Origin: Cerasicoccus frondis
GTDB taxonomy: Bacteria; Verrucomicrobiota; Verrucomicrobiia; Opitutales; Cerasicoccaceae
NCBI GenBank assembly: GCA_031296915.1
Contig: JAVDPC010000001.1
Coordinates: 124,001-188,000, forward strand
Direction: 5' to 3'
DNA length: 64,000 nucleotides
In this document: positions 26,601-35,808 of the stretch, one piece after another
Layout: every line of letters starts with the position of its first letter
Numbering within the stretch: position 1 is the stretch's first letter
Notes under the pieces: model-generated
Database searches by the model: none
Seen by the model: only the letters and a program-made list of their open reading frames with translations
Told to the model about the DNA's origin: nothing
Program-made: the position numbers and the translations under genes

Positions 26601-27338
26601 TTACAGGGTTGTTTTTAGGTGTTTGATAATTGCTACTTTTTCTCTCTCCGCCAATGGCGTCTGCCGTTGCACAATAGAGAGGATGCCAGTCAGCTTCTGG
26701 CCTTCGAGGACGGGTCGTGAAAAGCGGCGGAAACCATTCTCGTTGAAATCACAATCCAGCGCCCAACCACACTCACGCGCTTCCTGAATACGCATTTGGA
26801 CAATGCGCTGCCCGAGCTTATGACGGCGACCTTCACGCCAGATCCACGATTTGGCCAACGGTTGAAACTCATCTTGAAATGCAAAGAATATCAGCGCTGT
26901 AGAATCCAGTTCGCTCAACTCCCGCTCAAAGCCAATACGTGCGCGCAACGCCACCAGTTCATCATCAGGTTCCGCTCTATCAATTAGGCAAATTCTTCTT
27001 CCTTCTACGCTGTAAAGTTCCGTGCAGCAATGAACGCTGGTCGCCAATTGAGGTAACAGCTTTTTCGCATCAATCATGGCGGCCGACGAGGCAACATCGA
27101 CAGGACGCAAAGTGAGCCGCGCCCCCCAAAGTTTAGTGGTCGCATCTTGCTGTACTGCGCCAAAGGCCTCCAGAGCCTGCAAGTAACGCCAAACAGAGGA
27201 TTTCGGCCATGCAGTTTTTCTCACCAGCGCCTCCAGTGAAATCTGCCCATCTCGACAAATCAATGAGAGCAGCTCTAAACCACGCGTCAATGCCGGCGCC
27301 GGATCAGCTTTACGAGGTGTTTCAACGATCAACTCCAT
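26601..27338 (-). CDS. IclR-family transcriptional regulator
   Basis: A 245-residue regulator. The N-terminal winged helix spans ~13-70 (RGLELLSLICRDGQISLEAL, KSSVWRYLQALEAFGAV). The C-terminal ligand-binding part contains CTELYSVEGRRICLIDR and ends near SIVQRQTPLAEREKV. IclR proteins respond to small organic acids and often control aromatic or uronate (KdgR-type) catabolism. It directly precedes the sulfatase in one transcription unit, and a perfect palindrome lies right upstream of its start codon, consistent with autoregulation. The C-terminal domain is shorter and more diverged than typical. Confidence 0.85.
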   Translation of the reverse strand: MELIVETPRKADPAPALTRGLELLSLICRDGQISLEALVRKTAWPKSSVWRYLQALEAFGAVQQDATTKLWGARLTLRPVDVASSAAMIDAKKLLPQLATSVHCCTELYSVEGRRICLIDRAEPDDELVALRARIGFERELSELDSTALIFFAFQDEFQPLAKSWIWREGRRHKLGQRIVQMRIQEARECGWALDCDFNENGFRRFSRPVLEGQKLTGILSIVQRQTPLAEREKVAIIKHLKTTL

Positions 27339-27339
27339 G

Positions 27340-27353
27340 TTCTATATATAGAA
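27340..27353. promoter_or_regulatory. Palindromic putative IclR operator
   Basis: TTCTATATATAGAA is a perfect 14-bp palindrome 2 bp before the iclR-type start codon. Binding there would block translation initiation or early transcription. Size and symmetry fit an IclR-family operator, but no second copy was found to confirm a consensus. Confidence 0.45.
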
Positions 27354-27474
27354 TTCATATTTCATACTGGGAACTTCGTCAGATAAATCAAGACTCAATC
27401 TGCGGCATCTCAAACAGGAAAAATGAATTCCTTTTGCTTTGCGCAACACTCGCGGAAACTTATAGTGCGAAAGC

Positions 27475-29433
27475 ATGACCCCAGATGAGAAAAAGCAACG
27501 GCTTCGCAATGTCCGCTTGTTCCGTGATTTAGACGACTCTGAGATTACAGCGCTTAGCCTAGGCTGCCGACAAATCAGTGTTCAAGCTGGCGAACTAGTC
27601 GTCGAGCAACATGGTGAGGGCGACGAAATGCACTTCATTATCGAAGGCGAGTTTGAGGTATTCCTGAGCCAGAAATCACTGGGCTTTGAAAAAGAAATCG
27701 GACTCCTGGAGCCAGGCGCATACTTTGGCGAAATCGCACTCATTTCTGGCAAGAAGCGCACCGCATCCGTACGCGCCAAGACGAACGGCAAACTCCTTTC
27801 ACTACCTCGCGACATATTTTTAGAGCAGTGCAAACGCTCGCCCGAACTGACGCTTAAACTATGCCAGGCGCTCACGGGCTACATTCAAAAAAGTGCCCGC
27901 CAACGTTCCACCATCGCGTTCATCAGGCTCACCGACGCGAACCCAGAGCCTGGTGTCCTTCGCTTGATACCAGACGAAGTTTCCAACGTTTGCCAAGCCG
28001 TCGCGATCGATCGCGAGGGAGACTTGGTAACCGTGGTCATGGTAAATCCCGAAGACACACAGAAGCGCAACTTCCTCGAACAGGCCTTAAGACCGCTAAA
28101 ACCAGAATTCGCCGCAACGAACGCAGACGATATGGCCACCTTTACTGCGCGCATGGCCGCGAAACATGGTTACCGCACAAAGAAGCCAACCAGCGTAAAA
28201 TTAGACTTTCGCGGCCCTGATGGGCAACTGATAGATATCACAGATAACGATGCAGCCAAGGTTTTACGCGAAGCATTGCGAGAGGCCATCGACCTCAAGG
28301 CCAGCGATGTCCACTTTGAGCCCAAGCGCAATCATTTGGAAATTCGGGCGCGTGTAGATGGGCGCCTCCTCCCGGTCCGTGATGACGTGCCCCACAAACT
28401 CATCCGCCAAGTAACCTCGATGATCAAAGTCTTGGGCAACCTCGACATCGCTGAGCGCCGACTACCTCAAGACGGCAATTTCGTCATCCAAGCAGACGAT
28501 CTGGAAATCGATGCACGGCTTTCGCTGATGCCCACTCAATACGGCGAAAAAGCAGTTGTCCGTTTGCTTGATCCACGCGCACAGCTACATCACTTGAATC
28601 AGATAATATCAAGTGAACCCGTCTACGCCATGGCGACCGAGTTCTTCACACGAGCCGCAGGCCTCACACTTGTTACGGGCCCAACTGGATCAGGGAAAAC
28701 AACCACGCTTTATGCCGGACTGCGCACAATCTGGGAGCAGAACAGACTCCTCAATATTGTGAGCGCAGAGGACCCCATCGACCAGCGTCTCAATTTCGCA
28801 ACACAGACCCAGATCCTCCCTACAGTTGGTCTGAACTTCCCAGCTGTCCTGCGTGGACTGCTACGCCAAGACCCAGACGTGATCTTAATCGGCGAAATAC
28901 GGGACGAAGCATCAGCCTCCATTGCACTGGAGGCTGCGATCACCGGCCACAACGTGCTCTCCTCCTTACACACAAAACGCGCGACTGAATCCATTGCGCG
29001 GCTTCGCAAGCTGGGCGGCGAACCATATTTGATCGCAACTGCGCTGAATGGCGTGATTAGCCAACGGCTGCTGCCACGACTCAATCCTCAAGCGCTCATC
29101 AAGGTGGAGGAGAGCGATGAAGAAATTAAGCGGCTCTTACAAATCGATGTGCTCGAAGAAGTAACCGGCAACATCTGTCGAGGTTCACTGAACTCGCCGG
29201 AAGTACCTGCGGAAATTGGTCGAGTCGGCTTGTTTGAATTGCTGGGAGTGGATCAAGCCATACGTAACGCAATCGAAACCACTGCAACCAGCCAGCAATT
29301 GGAAGCGTGCCTGACTCCTCGCAACTTTATCAGCATGAAACGCTATGCTCGTTACCTTCTACTGGAGCAACTGGTATCTCCTGCGACAATTTTAAGCGTC
29401 TTCCCTGAATCGCCCACAGTGCAGCCGGTATAG
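27475..29433 (+). CDS. Cyclic-nucleotide-binding domain fused to GspE/PilB-type secretion ATPase
   Basis: A 652-residue fusion. Residues ~10-135 are a cNMP-binding/CRP-type beta-roll with the phosphate-binding cassette FGEIALISGKKRTASVRA (84-101). Residues ~150-235 resemble the GspE/MshE N-terminal domain. The type II/IV ATPase follows, with Walker A GPTGSGKTTT (402-411), an Asp-box EDPI, Walker B-type DPDVILIGEIRDE and the His-box GHNVLSSLHT. The tetra-cysteine zinc site usual in GspE/PilB between the ATPase motifs and the C-terminus is absent. No pilus or secretion genes adjoin. Probably an extension ATPase whose activity is gated by cAMP, cGMP or c-di-GMP; the ligand is not readable from sequence. 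Confidence 0.88.
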   Translation: MTPDEKKQRLRNVRLFRDLDDSEITALSLGCRQISVQAGELVVEQHGEGDEMHFIIEGEFEVFLSQKSLGFEKEIGLLEPGAYFGEIALISGKKRTASVRAKTNGKLLSLPRDIFLEQCKRSPELTLKLCQALTGYIQKSARQRSTIAFIRLTDANPEPGVLRLIPDEVSNVCQAVAIDREGDLVTVVMVNPEDTQKRNFLEQALRPLKPEFAATNADDMATFTARMAAKHGYRTKKPTSVKLDFRGPDGQLIDITDNDAAKVLREALREAIDLKASDVHFEPKRNHLEIRARVDGRLLPVRDDVPHKLIRQVTSMIKVLGNLDIAERRLPQDGNFVIQADDLEIDARLSLMPTQYGEKAVVRLLDPRAQLHHLNQIISSEPVYAMATEFFTRAAGLTLVTGPTGSGKTTTLYAGLRTIWEQNRLLNIVSAEDPIDQRLNFATQTQILPTVGLNFPAVLRGLLRQDPDVILIGEIRDEASASIALEAAITGHNVLSSLHTKRATESIARLRKLGGEPYLIATALNGVISQRLLPRLNPQALIKVEESDEEIKRLLQIDVLEEVTGNICRGSLNSPEVPAEIGRVGLFELLGVDQAIRNAIETTATSQQLEACLTPRNFISMKRYARYLLLEQLVSPATILSVFPESPTVQPV

Positions 29434-29474
29434 CGAACCTTGCCAATCGCAACCCAGACAGTAACTTCGTCACT

Positions 29475-29885
29475 ATGTTGAAAATATCCGCCAGAGTTGA
29501 AATACCCGCCCATGAAATCCAGTGGAATATGGTCAGGGCGCAAGGTCCAGGCGGCCAGCATGTCAACAAGACCTCAACAGCAGTTCAGCTTTTCTTTGAT
29601 GTTAAAGCCTCGTCATTGCCACCTTACTACAAAGAACGAATTTTACAGCGAAATGACCAGCGCATCACTGAAGCAGGCAAAGTGGTTATCAAGGTGCAAG
29701 AGACACGTTCGCTGGAGATGAACCGTGAGTTAGCTCTGGAACGCTTGCGCGACTTAATCCTCGAAGCAACGAAGGTTCAAAAGAAACGTCGACCTACTCG
29801 GCCAACCCGCAATTCGCAAAAGCGTCGTATCGACAAGAAGAAACAACAGGGAGAAAAAAAGGCTATGCGTCGAAAGCTCGACTAA
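29475..29885 (+). CDS. arfB: Alternative ribosome-rescue factor / peptidyl-tRNA hydrolase
   Basis: A 136-residue RF-1-domain protein of the ArfB (YaeJ) family that hydrolyses peptidyl-tRNA on stalled ribosomes. It has the GGQ motif in RAQGPGGQHVNKTSTAVQL and the basic C-terminal tail (KKRRPTRPTRNSQKRR) that occupies the empty mRNA channel. No codon-recognition domain is present, as expected. It follows the secretion ATPase by 41 bp and is convergent with the respiratory cluster. Confidence 0.92.
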   Translation: MLKISARVEIPAHEIQWNMVRAQGPGGQHVNKTSTAVQLFFDVKASSLPPYYKERILQRNDQRITEAGKVVIKVQETRSLEMNRELALERLRDLILEATKVQKKRRPTRPTRNSQKRRIDKKKQQGEKKAMRRKLD

Positions 29886-29902
29886 GCAGAGTCTCCGATT
29901 GA

Positions 29903-30565
29903 CTATAGTGGGTGCGCGCCAAGGATTTCCTCGCCAGACCAAGCGCCTGACTTATCAGCAACTTCAGCTCGAATCGCTGCAACGCTTTCTTCGGTAACCT
30001 CAGAGGCTCCATTATCCCAAGAGGCGCGAACATACGTAACAACCGAAGCAATCTGGTAATCATTCCAACCGGCGCCATTTTCACCGTAGGACGGCATGTT
30101 GCCATTGTAAGAGCCACCCTCGACTTCGATTGGTCCGGAAAGACCACGCAAGACAATCTTCACAACACGAGCCTCGTCTCCAACGACCCAGGCAGAGCCA
30201 GCCAGCGGAGGAAACGCCCCCGGAACGCCAGCGCCAGTCGCTTGGTGGCAAGCTTGGCAATTGGTCTTAAAGAGTCGCTCACCAGTCACCATCAATGGCG
30301 GTTTCTCCGCAACCGCCTCAGTCATGCCTGGCTTCCAATGTGGATTATACACGTCCCAACGAAATTCCGCAGAATAGTTGGCAATGTAAACACCACCCCA
30401 AAAAACCAACCCTCCAAAGAGGAAGAGCAACAACATGGGCACCGGGGAAAAACCTTCACTTGGTTCGTCTTTCTCACGTAACAGCTGGGAGTGTACGATG
30501 TGAATATCATCGTCCTCGTAAGGAACGCTGTCTCCGGGTAGACGCTCTTTTTGGGTGTCGCTCAT
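29903..30565 (-). CDS. ccoP: Membrane-anchored cytochrome c, CcoP-like oxidase subunit
   Basis: A 220-residue protein with one transmembrane helix (residues ~35-57, LLLFLFGGLVFWGGVYIANY) and one cytochrome c domain with CQACH haem motif and a later Met ligand (GNMPSYG). Canonical CcoP has two haems; this one has one, as in other short CcoP-like subunits. It passes electrons to the CcoNO core. ATG 30565 is preferred over a TTG inside the ccoO stop region; it lies 4 bp after the ccoO stop. Last gene of the respiratory cluster. Confidence 0.8.
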   Translation of the reverse strand: MSDTQKERLPGDSVPYEDDDIHIVHSQLLREKDEPSEGFSPVPMLLLFLFGGLVFWGGVYIANYSAEFRWDVYNPHWKPGMTEAVAEKPPLMVTGERLFKTNCQACHQATGAGVPGAFPPLAGSAWVVGDEARVVKIVLRGLSGPIEVEGGSYNGNMPSYGENGAGWNDYQIASVVTYVRASWDNGASEVTEESVAAIRAEVADKSGAWSGEEILGAHPL

Positions 30566-30569
30566 TGAG

Positions 30570-31199
30570 TTATTGGGCAAACCGGGATTCGGGAAGTTCG
30601 TAGTCGAGCTTGAGGCTCAGCAGATATTCAACCAGTTGGTTAGCACGTTCAGTAGGCACAATTTCATAGCCTTCCGGTGGCTGCTCTTCAGGGAAGGTGT
30701 CTGGTATGGTCAACGCATTCGGTGAAGGAGCATCGCCTATTTTCTGTGTTTTATACAGATAGCGGAATGGAGGCATGATCGAACCTGGTGACGTAATCTG
30801 CGGGTTGTAAAGATGCAGGTGATGCCAATCGGCGCTCGGCTGGCGCTGGCCAATCGTCATTAAATCCGGCCCGGTTCGGCTTGTTCCCAAGAGCACGCGT
30901 TCCTGCAAAATGTAATCACGAGGCACAGTTTGTCGATCACCCCAGCCACGCTCCCAGTCCGCGCCAAAACCTTTACGACGCACCTGCTGAGAGTGGCAAT
31001 ACAAACAACCTTGATTGATATAGATCTGTTTTCCCTGCTGCGCAACACCCACACGGGCAATTGGCATCGGGGTTTCACCCTCGTTCAACGCGATTGGCTT
31101 AAGGTCGCCAAACTGAATAACCGAGCTCAGGATCAAGCCAGACCAGGAAAAGGCCAGCATGAAGAAAATTCCAAAGAAAAGCAGTGGGAGATTTTTCAT
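30570..31199 (-). CDS. ccoO: cbb3-type cytochrome oxidase monohaem subunit II
   Basis: A 209-residue CcoO. An N-terminal membrane anchor ([19 protein letters not shown]) precedes a cytochrome c domain with [10 protein letters not shown]. The following conserved [24 protein letters not shown] and [10 protein letters not shown] (haem Met) are diagnostic of CcoO. It relays electrons from the cytochrome c domain to CcoN. Three bases separate it from ccoN. Confidence 0.93.
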   Translation of the reverse strand: MKNLPLLFFGIFFMLAFSWSGLILSSVIQFGDLKPIALNEGETPMPIARVGVAQQGKQIYINQGCLYCHSQQVRRKGFGADWERGWGDRQTVPRDYILQERVLLGTSRTGPDLMTIGQRQPSADWHHLHLYNPQITSPGSIMPPFRYLYKTQKIGDAPSPNALTIPDTFPEEQPPEGYEIVPTERANQLVEYLLSLKLDYELPESRFAQ

Positions 31200-31202
31200 C
31201 GC

Positions 31203-32699
31203 TTAGGCGCCCTTCCCTTCAACTTTACCGAGTAGCGTCGGGCCTTCCTTGTAGCGGACAGCGCGTGGGCCTATCAGCATCCAAAGGAAATTAACAAAAA
31301 ACGCGAAGTGACCAATCGTGAGCAAGATACCCGAAACTGAGCGGGAAAACAGCCAAGGAACAAGCGCCTTGATGACCGTAATCGCCTCCGGATCAGAACT
31401 AGTAAATGGAATGTCTGGATTGTTCAGGTTCAAACCTTGAATCCAACCGCCCAATTGCAGGCCGACAATCATGATGCCAATTCCAAGGCCGGAGCACCAG
31501 AAGTGCACTTTGATCAATTTCGCCGACGGCCATTCGCGAGCAAGTAAGCGAGGCATCATGAAGTAAATGCCTCCAAACATCGTCATCGCAAAGAAGGCAT
31601 AAACGCCATGGTGAGCGTGACCTACGGTAAATTGCGTGAAGTGCGTGACAACGTTCACATCACGTAGCGCCATCCAAGACCCAAAGAAGCTGGCGAGCGT
31701 ATAACTCATTGCGCCAAAAACGATGAAGCGCAGTGTCGGGCTGCACCAAACCGCACGGGCGTTGCCGACCGCAGTCATGTGGTGGTTGATCGCTGTCACC
31801 ACGACAGGAATAACCATCATCACACTGGCCACGATGCCGCAGGAAATTAACCATACTGGGATGGGACCACCAATCAAGTGGTGCACGCCAGCCCAGTTGT
31901 AAAATAGAGCGAGTGACCAAAAACCGAGCAGCGACAGATAGTAGCTGTAAATCGGGCGACCCAACACCTTAGGCATCAGGTAATAGATCGTAGCCAAGCC
32001 CATGGGTGTCATCCAAAGACCAAGCACGTTGTGCGCGAACCACCAATTAGTCAGTGCTTGGATTGTGCCGCGCGCGGGCTCAAAGAGAATCATGGTTTGG
32101 GCCACGACATAAAGCCAGGGAAACCAAAACAAAGCGCCCAAAATGTACCATTGTGACACATAAACATGACCACGCTCACGGTAGCGGAACATCAGAATTC
32201 CCCACATGCCAATCAGCACATAGGAGAAAGCCAGCAACGGCGCAACCTGCATCGGCATCTCAAGCCATTCAATAGAGGTCAATCCACCACTGAGAATGCC
32301 AACAATGCCCACAAAGACTGCCAGATTCCAAAAGAAACCAGCAATGATCAACATGCTGGAATAGCGAATATGCGCCTTACACAAACGCGCCATAATCCAC
32401 AGGCCGACACCAAATACTGCGTTATTTGACCACCCGTATGCCATCGCGTTCAAGTGGGCGGAACGTGCGCGACCAAAGGTCAGGAATTCCCAGTCCGCCA
32501 GAAAATTTGGGCTATGCAACTTGAACGACGCAACGATGGCGAAGAATGTCCCCACCAACAACCAAAGCACGGCACAGGTCGTGAACATGATGGCAGGCGC
32601 GCGCATCTGCTGGTCCACCTCGCTCAACGCGACCTTCGGCGAGACCTGCGTCTCCCTTTGTGGATCGATATTGCTGAAAAATGAAAGAAGTGGACTCAT
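31203..32699 (-). CDS. ccoN: cbb3-type cytochrome oxidase catalytic subunit I
   Basis: A 498-residue polytopic haem-copper oxidase subunit with about twelve transmembrane helices. The low-spin haem/Cu ligands are seen in ARSAHLNAMAYGW, WWFAHNVLGLWMTPMGL, WAGVHHLIGG, TAINHHMTAVG and TVGHAHHGVYAF. The Tyr of the helix with YYLMPKVLGRPI corresponds to the cross-linked Tyr position of C-family oxidases. It reduces O2 to water with proton pumping and should have high O2 affinity. ccoS and the Act genes lie upstream in the same orientation, which suggests co-assembly with alternative complex III. Confidence 0.95.
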   Translation of the reverse strand: MSPLLSFFSNIDPQRETQVSPKVALSEVDQQMRAPAIMFTTCAVLWLLVGTFFAIVASFKLHSPNFLADWEFLTFGRARSAHLNAMAYGWSNNAVFGVGLWIMARLCKAHIRYSSMLIIAGFFWNLAVFVGIVGILSGGLTSIEWLEMPMQVAPLLAFSYVLIGMWGILMFRYRERGHVYVSQWYILGALFWFPWLYVVAQTMILFEPARGTIQALTNWWFAHNVLGLWMTPMGLATIYYLMPKVLGRPIYSYYLSLLGFWSLALFYNWAGVHHLIGGPIPVWLISCGIVASVMMVIPVVVTAINHHMTAVGNARAVWCSPTLRFIVFGAMSYTLASFFGSWMALRDVNVVTHFTQFTVGHAHHGVYAFFAMTMFGGIYFMMPRLLAREWPSAKLIKVHFWCSGLGIGIMIVGLQLGGWIQGLNLNNPDIPFTSSDPEAITVIKALVPWLFSRSVSGILLTIGHFAFFVNFLWMLIGPRAVRYKEGPTLLGKVEGKGA

Positions 32700-32702
32700 T
32701 AT

Positions 32703-32933
32703 TTAGCTCTTTTCAGCCTCACGCAGCTTCCGTGCGGCATCGGCGGCCTCGCCGGGAAAGTAGTCTGTATGCACACCCTCAGGTTCTTCTTCGTCAAAAA
32801 CCACGCGCGAGCCTTGTTCAAAATTGCGAAGTTGCCCGTTTTTGGCGGCCCATACCAATGCACACACTGCTGAAGCGAAGAACACTCCGCCAAAAGCAGC
32901 GATAATCATCAGGTATAGGTTCCATTCAAACAT
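32703..32933 (-). CDS. ccoS: cbb3-type oxidase assembly protein
   Basis: A 76-residue single-pass membrane protein: one helix (LYLMIIAAFGGVFFASAVCA) followed by the family sequence VWAAKNGQLRNFEQGSRVVF and an acidic tail. CcoS is needed for haem and copper incorporation in cbb3 oxidase. It sits immediately before ccoN (3-bp gap). Slightly longer than typical because of the charged tail. Confidence 0.8.
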   Translation of the reverse strand: MFEWNLYLMIIAAFGGVFFASAVCALVWAAKNGQLRNFEQGSRVVFDEEEPEGVHTDYFPGEAADAARKLREAEKS

Positions 32934-32969
32934 CTAGACAACTCGTATACGCCAATTGGCAATTAGGGT

Positions 32970-33296
32970 TTATTTATCTTCTTTGTCCCCACTCAACTTT
33001 GGAACGACGAGCTTCATGGCTTCGTCGATGGGTATTTGGACCTGCCCGGTCTCTTTATTGAGCATTTTGTAGCTGGAAGCAGTGTTGGCTTCCGTTGCTT
33101 GCATTTCCTCCAAAGTGGCTTTTCGTTGAGCCACGATCTCGGCGTCCGCCGGTTCGCGATCGCTGGCAGGCACATAGTAGGCAATGTAGATCAGCAGGCC
33201 AAAGAGCAGCATTGTCCCCAACGCGCCGACAACCGACAGCGTAAAGTTCGAATGGCTGGTCTCAGGTGCTCCGTGTAAATCGTGTTCGTCGCTCAT
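32970..33296 (-). CDS. Small single-pass membrane protein of the ACIII-oxidase cluster
   Basis: A 108-residue protein with an N-terminal hydrophilic stretch, one transmembrane helix (~20-42, VVGALGTMLLFGLLIYIAYY) and an extracytoplasmic segment rich in Glu and Lys. No haem or metal motif. Its position between actF and ccoS, with short gaps, suggests an accessory subunit or linker for the complex III-oxidase assembly. No family name is recognised. Confidence 0.65.
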   Translation of the reverse strand: MSDEHDLHGAPETSHSNFTLSVVGALGTMLLFGLLIYIAYYVPASDREPADAEIVAQRKATLEEMQATEANTASSYKMLNKETGQVQIPIDEAMKLVVPKLSGDKEDK

Positions 33297-33309
33297 GATC
33301 GTTGATTAA

Positions 33310-34617
33310 TTACTGGTGAGCGTGGAGCGATTCCTTGATGCGGGGATCGTTAACAGGAATCGGCATATGCTTGGCGGCGCTGCGCAGTGTCGCCCAGATA
33401 ACAATACCGCCAAAACCGATGATTGCGGCGAGGTCCCATCCGTTGGGAACAAATTGCTGCACATCGTAGCCGAGGATGTTATCGGCGTTCTTCTGCTTCG
33501 GCAGAATATTCCAATACATATCCAGCAGCGTGAAAAGTAAGATCCAGGTGCAGATGCCCATCAGGCGGCTGCGGATGACCTTGGTCTTATAGAAAAGCAA
33601 AACCAGGAACGGAATCAGGAAATGGCCGAAAATCAGAGCCATCGACACCCACCACCAAGTGCTCTTGCTGCCGTCAAGATTCAGTTCGCGTATGTTAAAC
33701 CAGAAGGTTTCTTCAGGAATGTTCGCGTTATAGATCAAGAAATACTGCGAGAAGCTAATGTAGGCCCAGAACACCGTGAACGCCAAGCAAAGACAGCCCA
33801 AGAAGTAGTTGTGGTTCTTGTTATAGAAGCCCTGCAGCCACCCCTTGCAGGCAGCGAAGTTGCAAAGAAGAACGGAGCCAGCCAAGCCAGCGCGCATCGA
33901 TGCTGCGAAGAACCAAACACCGAACATGGTCGAGAACCAGTGGTAGCTCAAGCTCATGAACAAGTCGAAGGCCATGAAGGTCGTGGCAAAAGCGGTCAAG
34001 AAAATGCCAACGGCGGAAATCTTACGGCAAGCCAGGAAGTGCTTCGGGTCCGGGTGCGTGTCATTGGTGATGGAGTGCTTGCGAAGCAAGGCGCCAAGTC
34101 CACAGAAAACCAAGAAGTAAGCGATCAAACGCGCAATGAAAAACGGCGTATTCAGGTATGGCGCCTTGGCAATGTAAAGCGCATCATGCTCAACAGTGTG
34201 GCCGTGGATGCCCGGCAGCATATAGGTCGGGTCCATCCACTTCCAGATGGCGCCAGAGCTGTTATCTCCAACAAAGAAAGGGAGAATGACGACAGGAATG
34301 ATAAGGAGCGCCATGAACGGGAACGCGGCAAAGGCGTTCTCCCACTGACGGCGAATAATAACCGCCCATCCGGCATTAAACAGGTAGGTCAGCTGAGTCA
34401 GGAAGAGCATGCCAATCAGCATGGCCATCCAGAAACCGAAGCCGATCAGCCAGCTTTGGCCCACGCGACCATGGCCATGGCTCAGGTCCATCACCAAGCC
34501 AACGAGTGCGATGACAATGCCCAGCACGCCGATGATCAGCGCAATGGTCGAAAAGTCTTTCTTGCCGCCTGAGGATGAGGCGACGCTAGCGGTAGCGGTT
34601 GTAGCGTTAGCGCTCAT
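33310..34617 (-). CDS. actF: Alternative complex III membrane subunit ActF
   Basis: A 435-residue polytopic membrane protein with about ten helices, matching ActF, the second quinol-side membrane subunit of alternative complex III. It is the smaller, diverged relative of the NrfD-like ActC. Features: long Ser/Thr/Ala-rich N-terminus, FWMAMLIGMLFLTQLTYLFNA and a central FAFDLFMSLSYHWFSTMFG-type segment. Its ATG overlaps the stop of actE by 4 bp, so the two are translationally coupled. Confidence 0.88.
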   Translation of the reverse strand: MSANATTATASVASSSGGKKDFSTIALIIGVLGIVIALVGLVMDLSHGHGRVGQSWLIGFGFWMAMLIGMLFLTQLTYLFNAGWAVIIRRQWENAFAAFPFMALLIIPVVILPFFVGDNSSGAIWKWMDPTYMLPGIHGHTVEHDALYIAKAPYLNTPFFIARLIAYFLVFCGLGALLRKHSITNDTHPDPKHFLACRKISAVGIFLTAFATTFMAFDLFMSLSYHWFSTMFGVWFFAASMRAGLAGSVLLCNFAACKGWLQGFYNKNHNYFLGCLCLAFTVFWAYISFSQYFLIYNANIPEETFWFNIRELNLDGSKSTWWWVSMALIFGHFLIPFLVLLFYKTKVIRSRLMGICTWILLFTLLDMYWNILPKQKNADNILGYDVQQFVPNGWDLAAIIGFGGIVIWATLRSAAKHMPIPVNDPRIKESLHAHQ

Positions 34618-35270
34618 AGTCCAAGCTCCTTCCGGTATTGCTCAGGAACATCTTCCACAGTTGCATTTTGAGCCAGTTGCAGCGCACGGACGTAGGAAAC
34701 TACCGCCCAACGCTCTTCAGGGTTCAGCTTCATACCGTAGGCGAACATCGTGTTCTTACCGTGGGTAATGGTGTTAAATATTTCGCCGTCAGGCATGTCG
34801 CGCAAACGATCATCGTGATAACTTGGCGTTGCAGCCATGCCATACTTCTTGGTGATGCCGTTGCCATCACCCACTTTGCCGTGACATGGTTGACAGAAAA
34901 TCGTGTATTTCTTCTGACCCAGCTGAACCAGGTCGTAAGTAACCTCAATTGGGATGTCCTTTACGAAGTCCCCACTTTCGCTTTGACCAGTCCAAGCACT
35001 GGGGTTCTCAGCCTTGGCGAATTCATACTCGCCGTCGAAGACGTCCTTCACATCCCAGTTGTAGCCGCGGAGCACCGCACCCGGCACCATCGGGCGATCA
35101 TTACGCTCGTCGGCGAAGAATTCATTTTGCCCCTGGGGCAAATACTTGGCCTGAATGTCCATGTCAGGGAACAACCAGATCGGAGGCTTGCGGAACTTCT
35201 CGCCACGGAATCCAAGAATGGAGACCGTTGCGACGACCACAAATAACCAGACTGCCAGAAATATGCGCAT
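34614..35270 (-). CDS. actE: Alternative complex III monohaem cytochrome c ActE
   Basis: A 218-residue cytochrome c subunit. It begins with a signal anchor (FLAVWLFVVVATVSILGF), then a conserved ActE segment FPDMDIQAKYLPQGQNEFF, and a single haem site CQPCHGKVGDGNG with a likely Met axial ligand near TMFAYGMKLN. It carries electrons from the ActB/ActA centres to the oxidase. Overlaps actF, and is separated from actD by 1 bp. Confidence 0.9.
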   Translation of the reverse strand: MRIFLAVWLFVVVATVSILGFRGEKFRKPPIWLFPDMDIQAKYLPQGQNEFFADERNDRPMVPGAVLRGYNWDVKDVFDGEYEFAKAENPSAWTGQSESGDFVKDIPIEVTYDLVQLGQKKYTIFCQPCHGKVGDGNGITKKYGMAATPSYHDDRLRDMPDGEIFNTITHGKNTMFAYGMKLNPEERWAVVSYVRALQLAQNATVEDVPEQYRKELGL

Positions 35271-35271
35271 T

Positions 35272-35808
35272 TTAAGCTTCGACGACGTGGACCTCTTCGG
35301 CCCCGATTTCAGTTAGAAAAGCTTTGGTTTTATCGAGATCGAACTGCGGATCCGCCTTTTCGATTACGATGAAGAAGGTATCATCCCCGGACTTAATGAA
35401 GTCCTCAAACTCAAACAACGGGTGATTGTGACGGGGTAGCAAGTTCATGATGAACATGCCGCCCAGCGTGCCAAACGCCGCATTGAGAATAGTGAGCTCA
35501 TACATGACGGGGAACGGGAACACAGGGCTCCAGTATGGCTTGCCGCCCACGATCAGCGGGTAGTCAAAACCGTTCATGTAGAAAGTAATCAGCATGCCCA
35601 GGCAGAAGCCGAAGAGACCGCCGCACAGGGTAAAAATAGGCACTTTCGAACGCCCAACTCCCATCTGGTCGTCAAGTCCGTGCACTGGGAACGGTGTGAA
35701 CGTGTCCCATTTCTTGAATCCAGCATCGCGAACTTTCGCGGTTGCGGTGAAAAATTCGGGTGTCTTGCTGAACGTGGCCAGCAGAGCATATGTGGCTTTA
35801 GAGCTCAT
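35272..35808 (-). CDS. actD: Alternative complex III subunit ActD
   Basis: A 178-residue DUF3341-type protein with two transmembrane helices ([18 protein letters not shown] and [20 protein letters not shown]) and a cytoplasmic ferredoxin-like tail. ActD is a structural membrane subunit without cofactors. Its start codon shares one base with the actC stop (TAATG), implying coupled translation. Confidence 0.9.
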   Translation of the reverse strand: MSSKATYALLATFSKTPEFFTATAKVRDAGFKKWDTFTPFPVHGLDDQMGVGRSKVPIFTLCGGLFGFCLGMLITFYMNGFDYPLIVGGKPYWSPVFPFPVMYELTILNAAFGTLGGMFIMNLLPRHNHPLFEFEDFIKSGDDTFFIVIEKADPQFDLDKTKAFLTEIGAEEVHVVEA

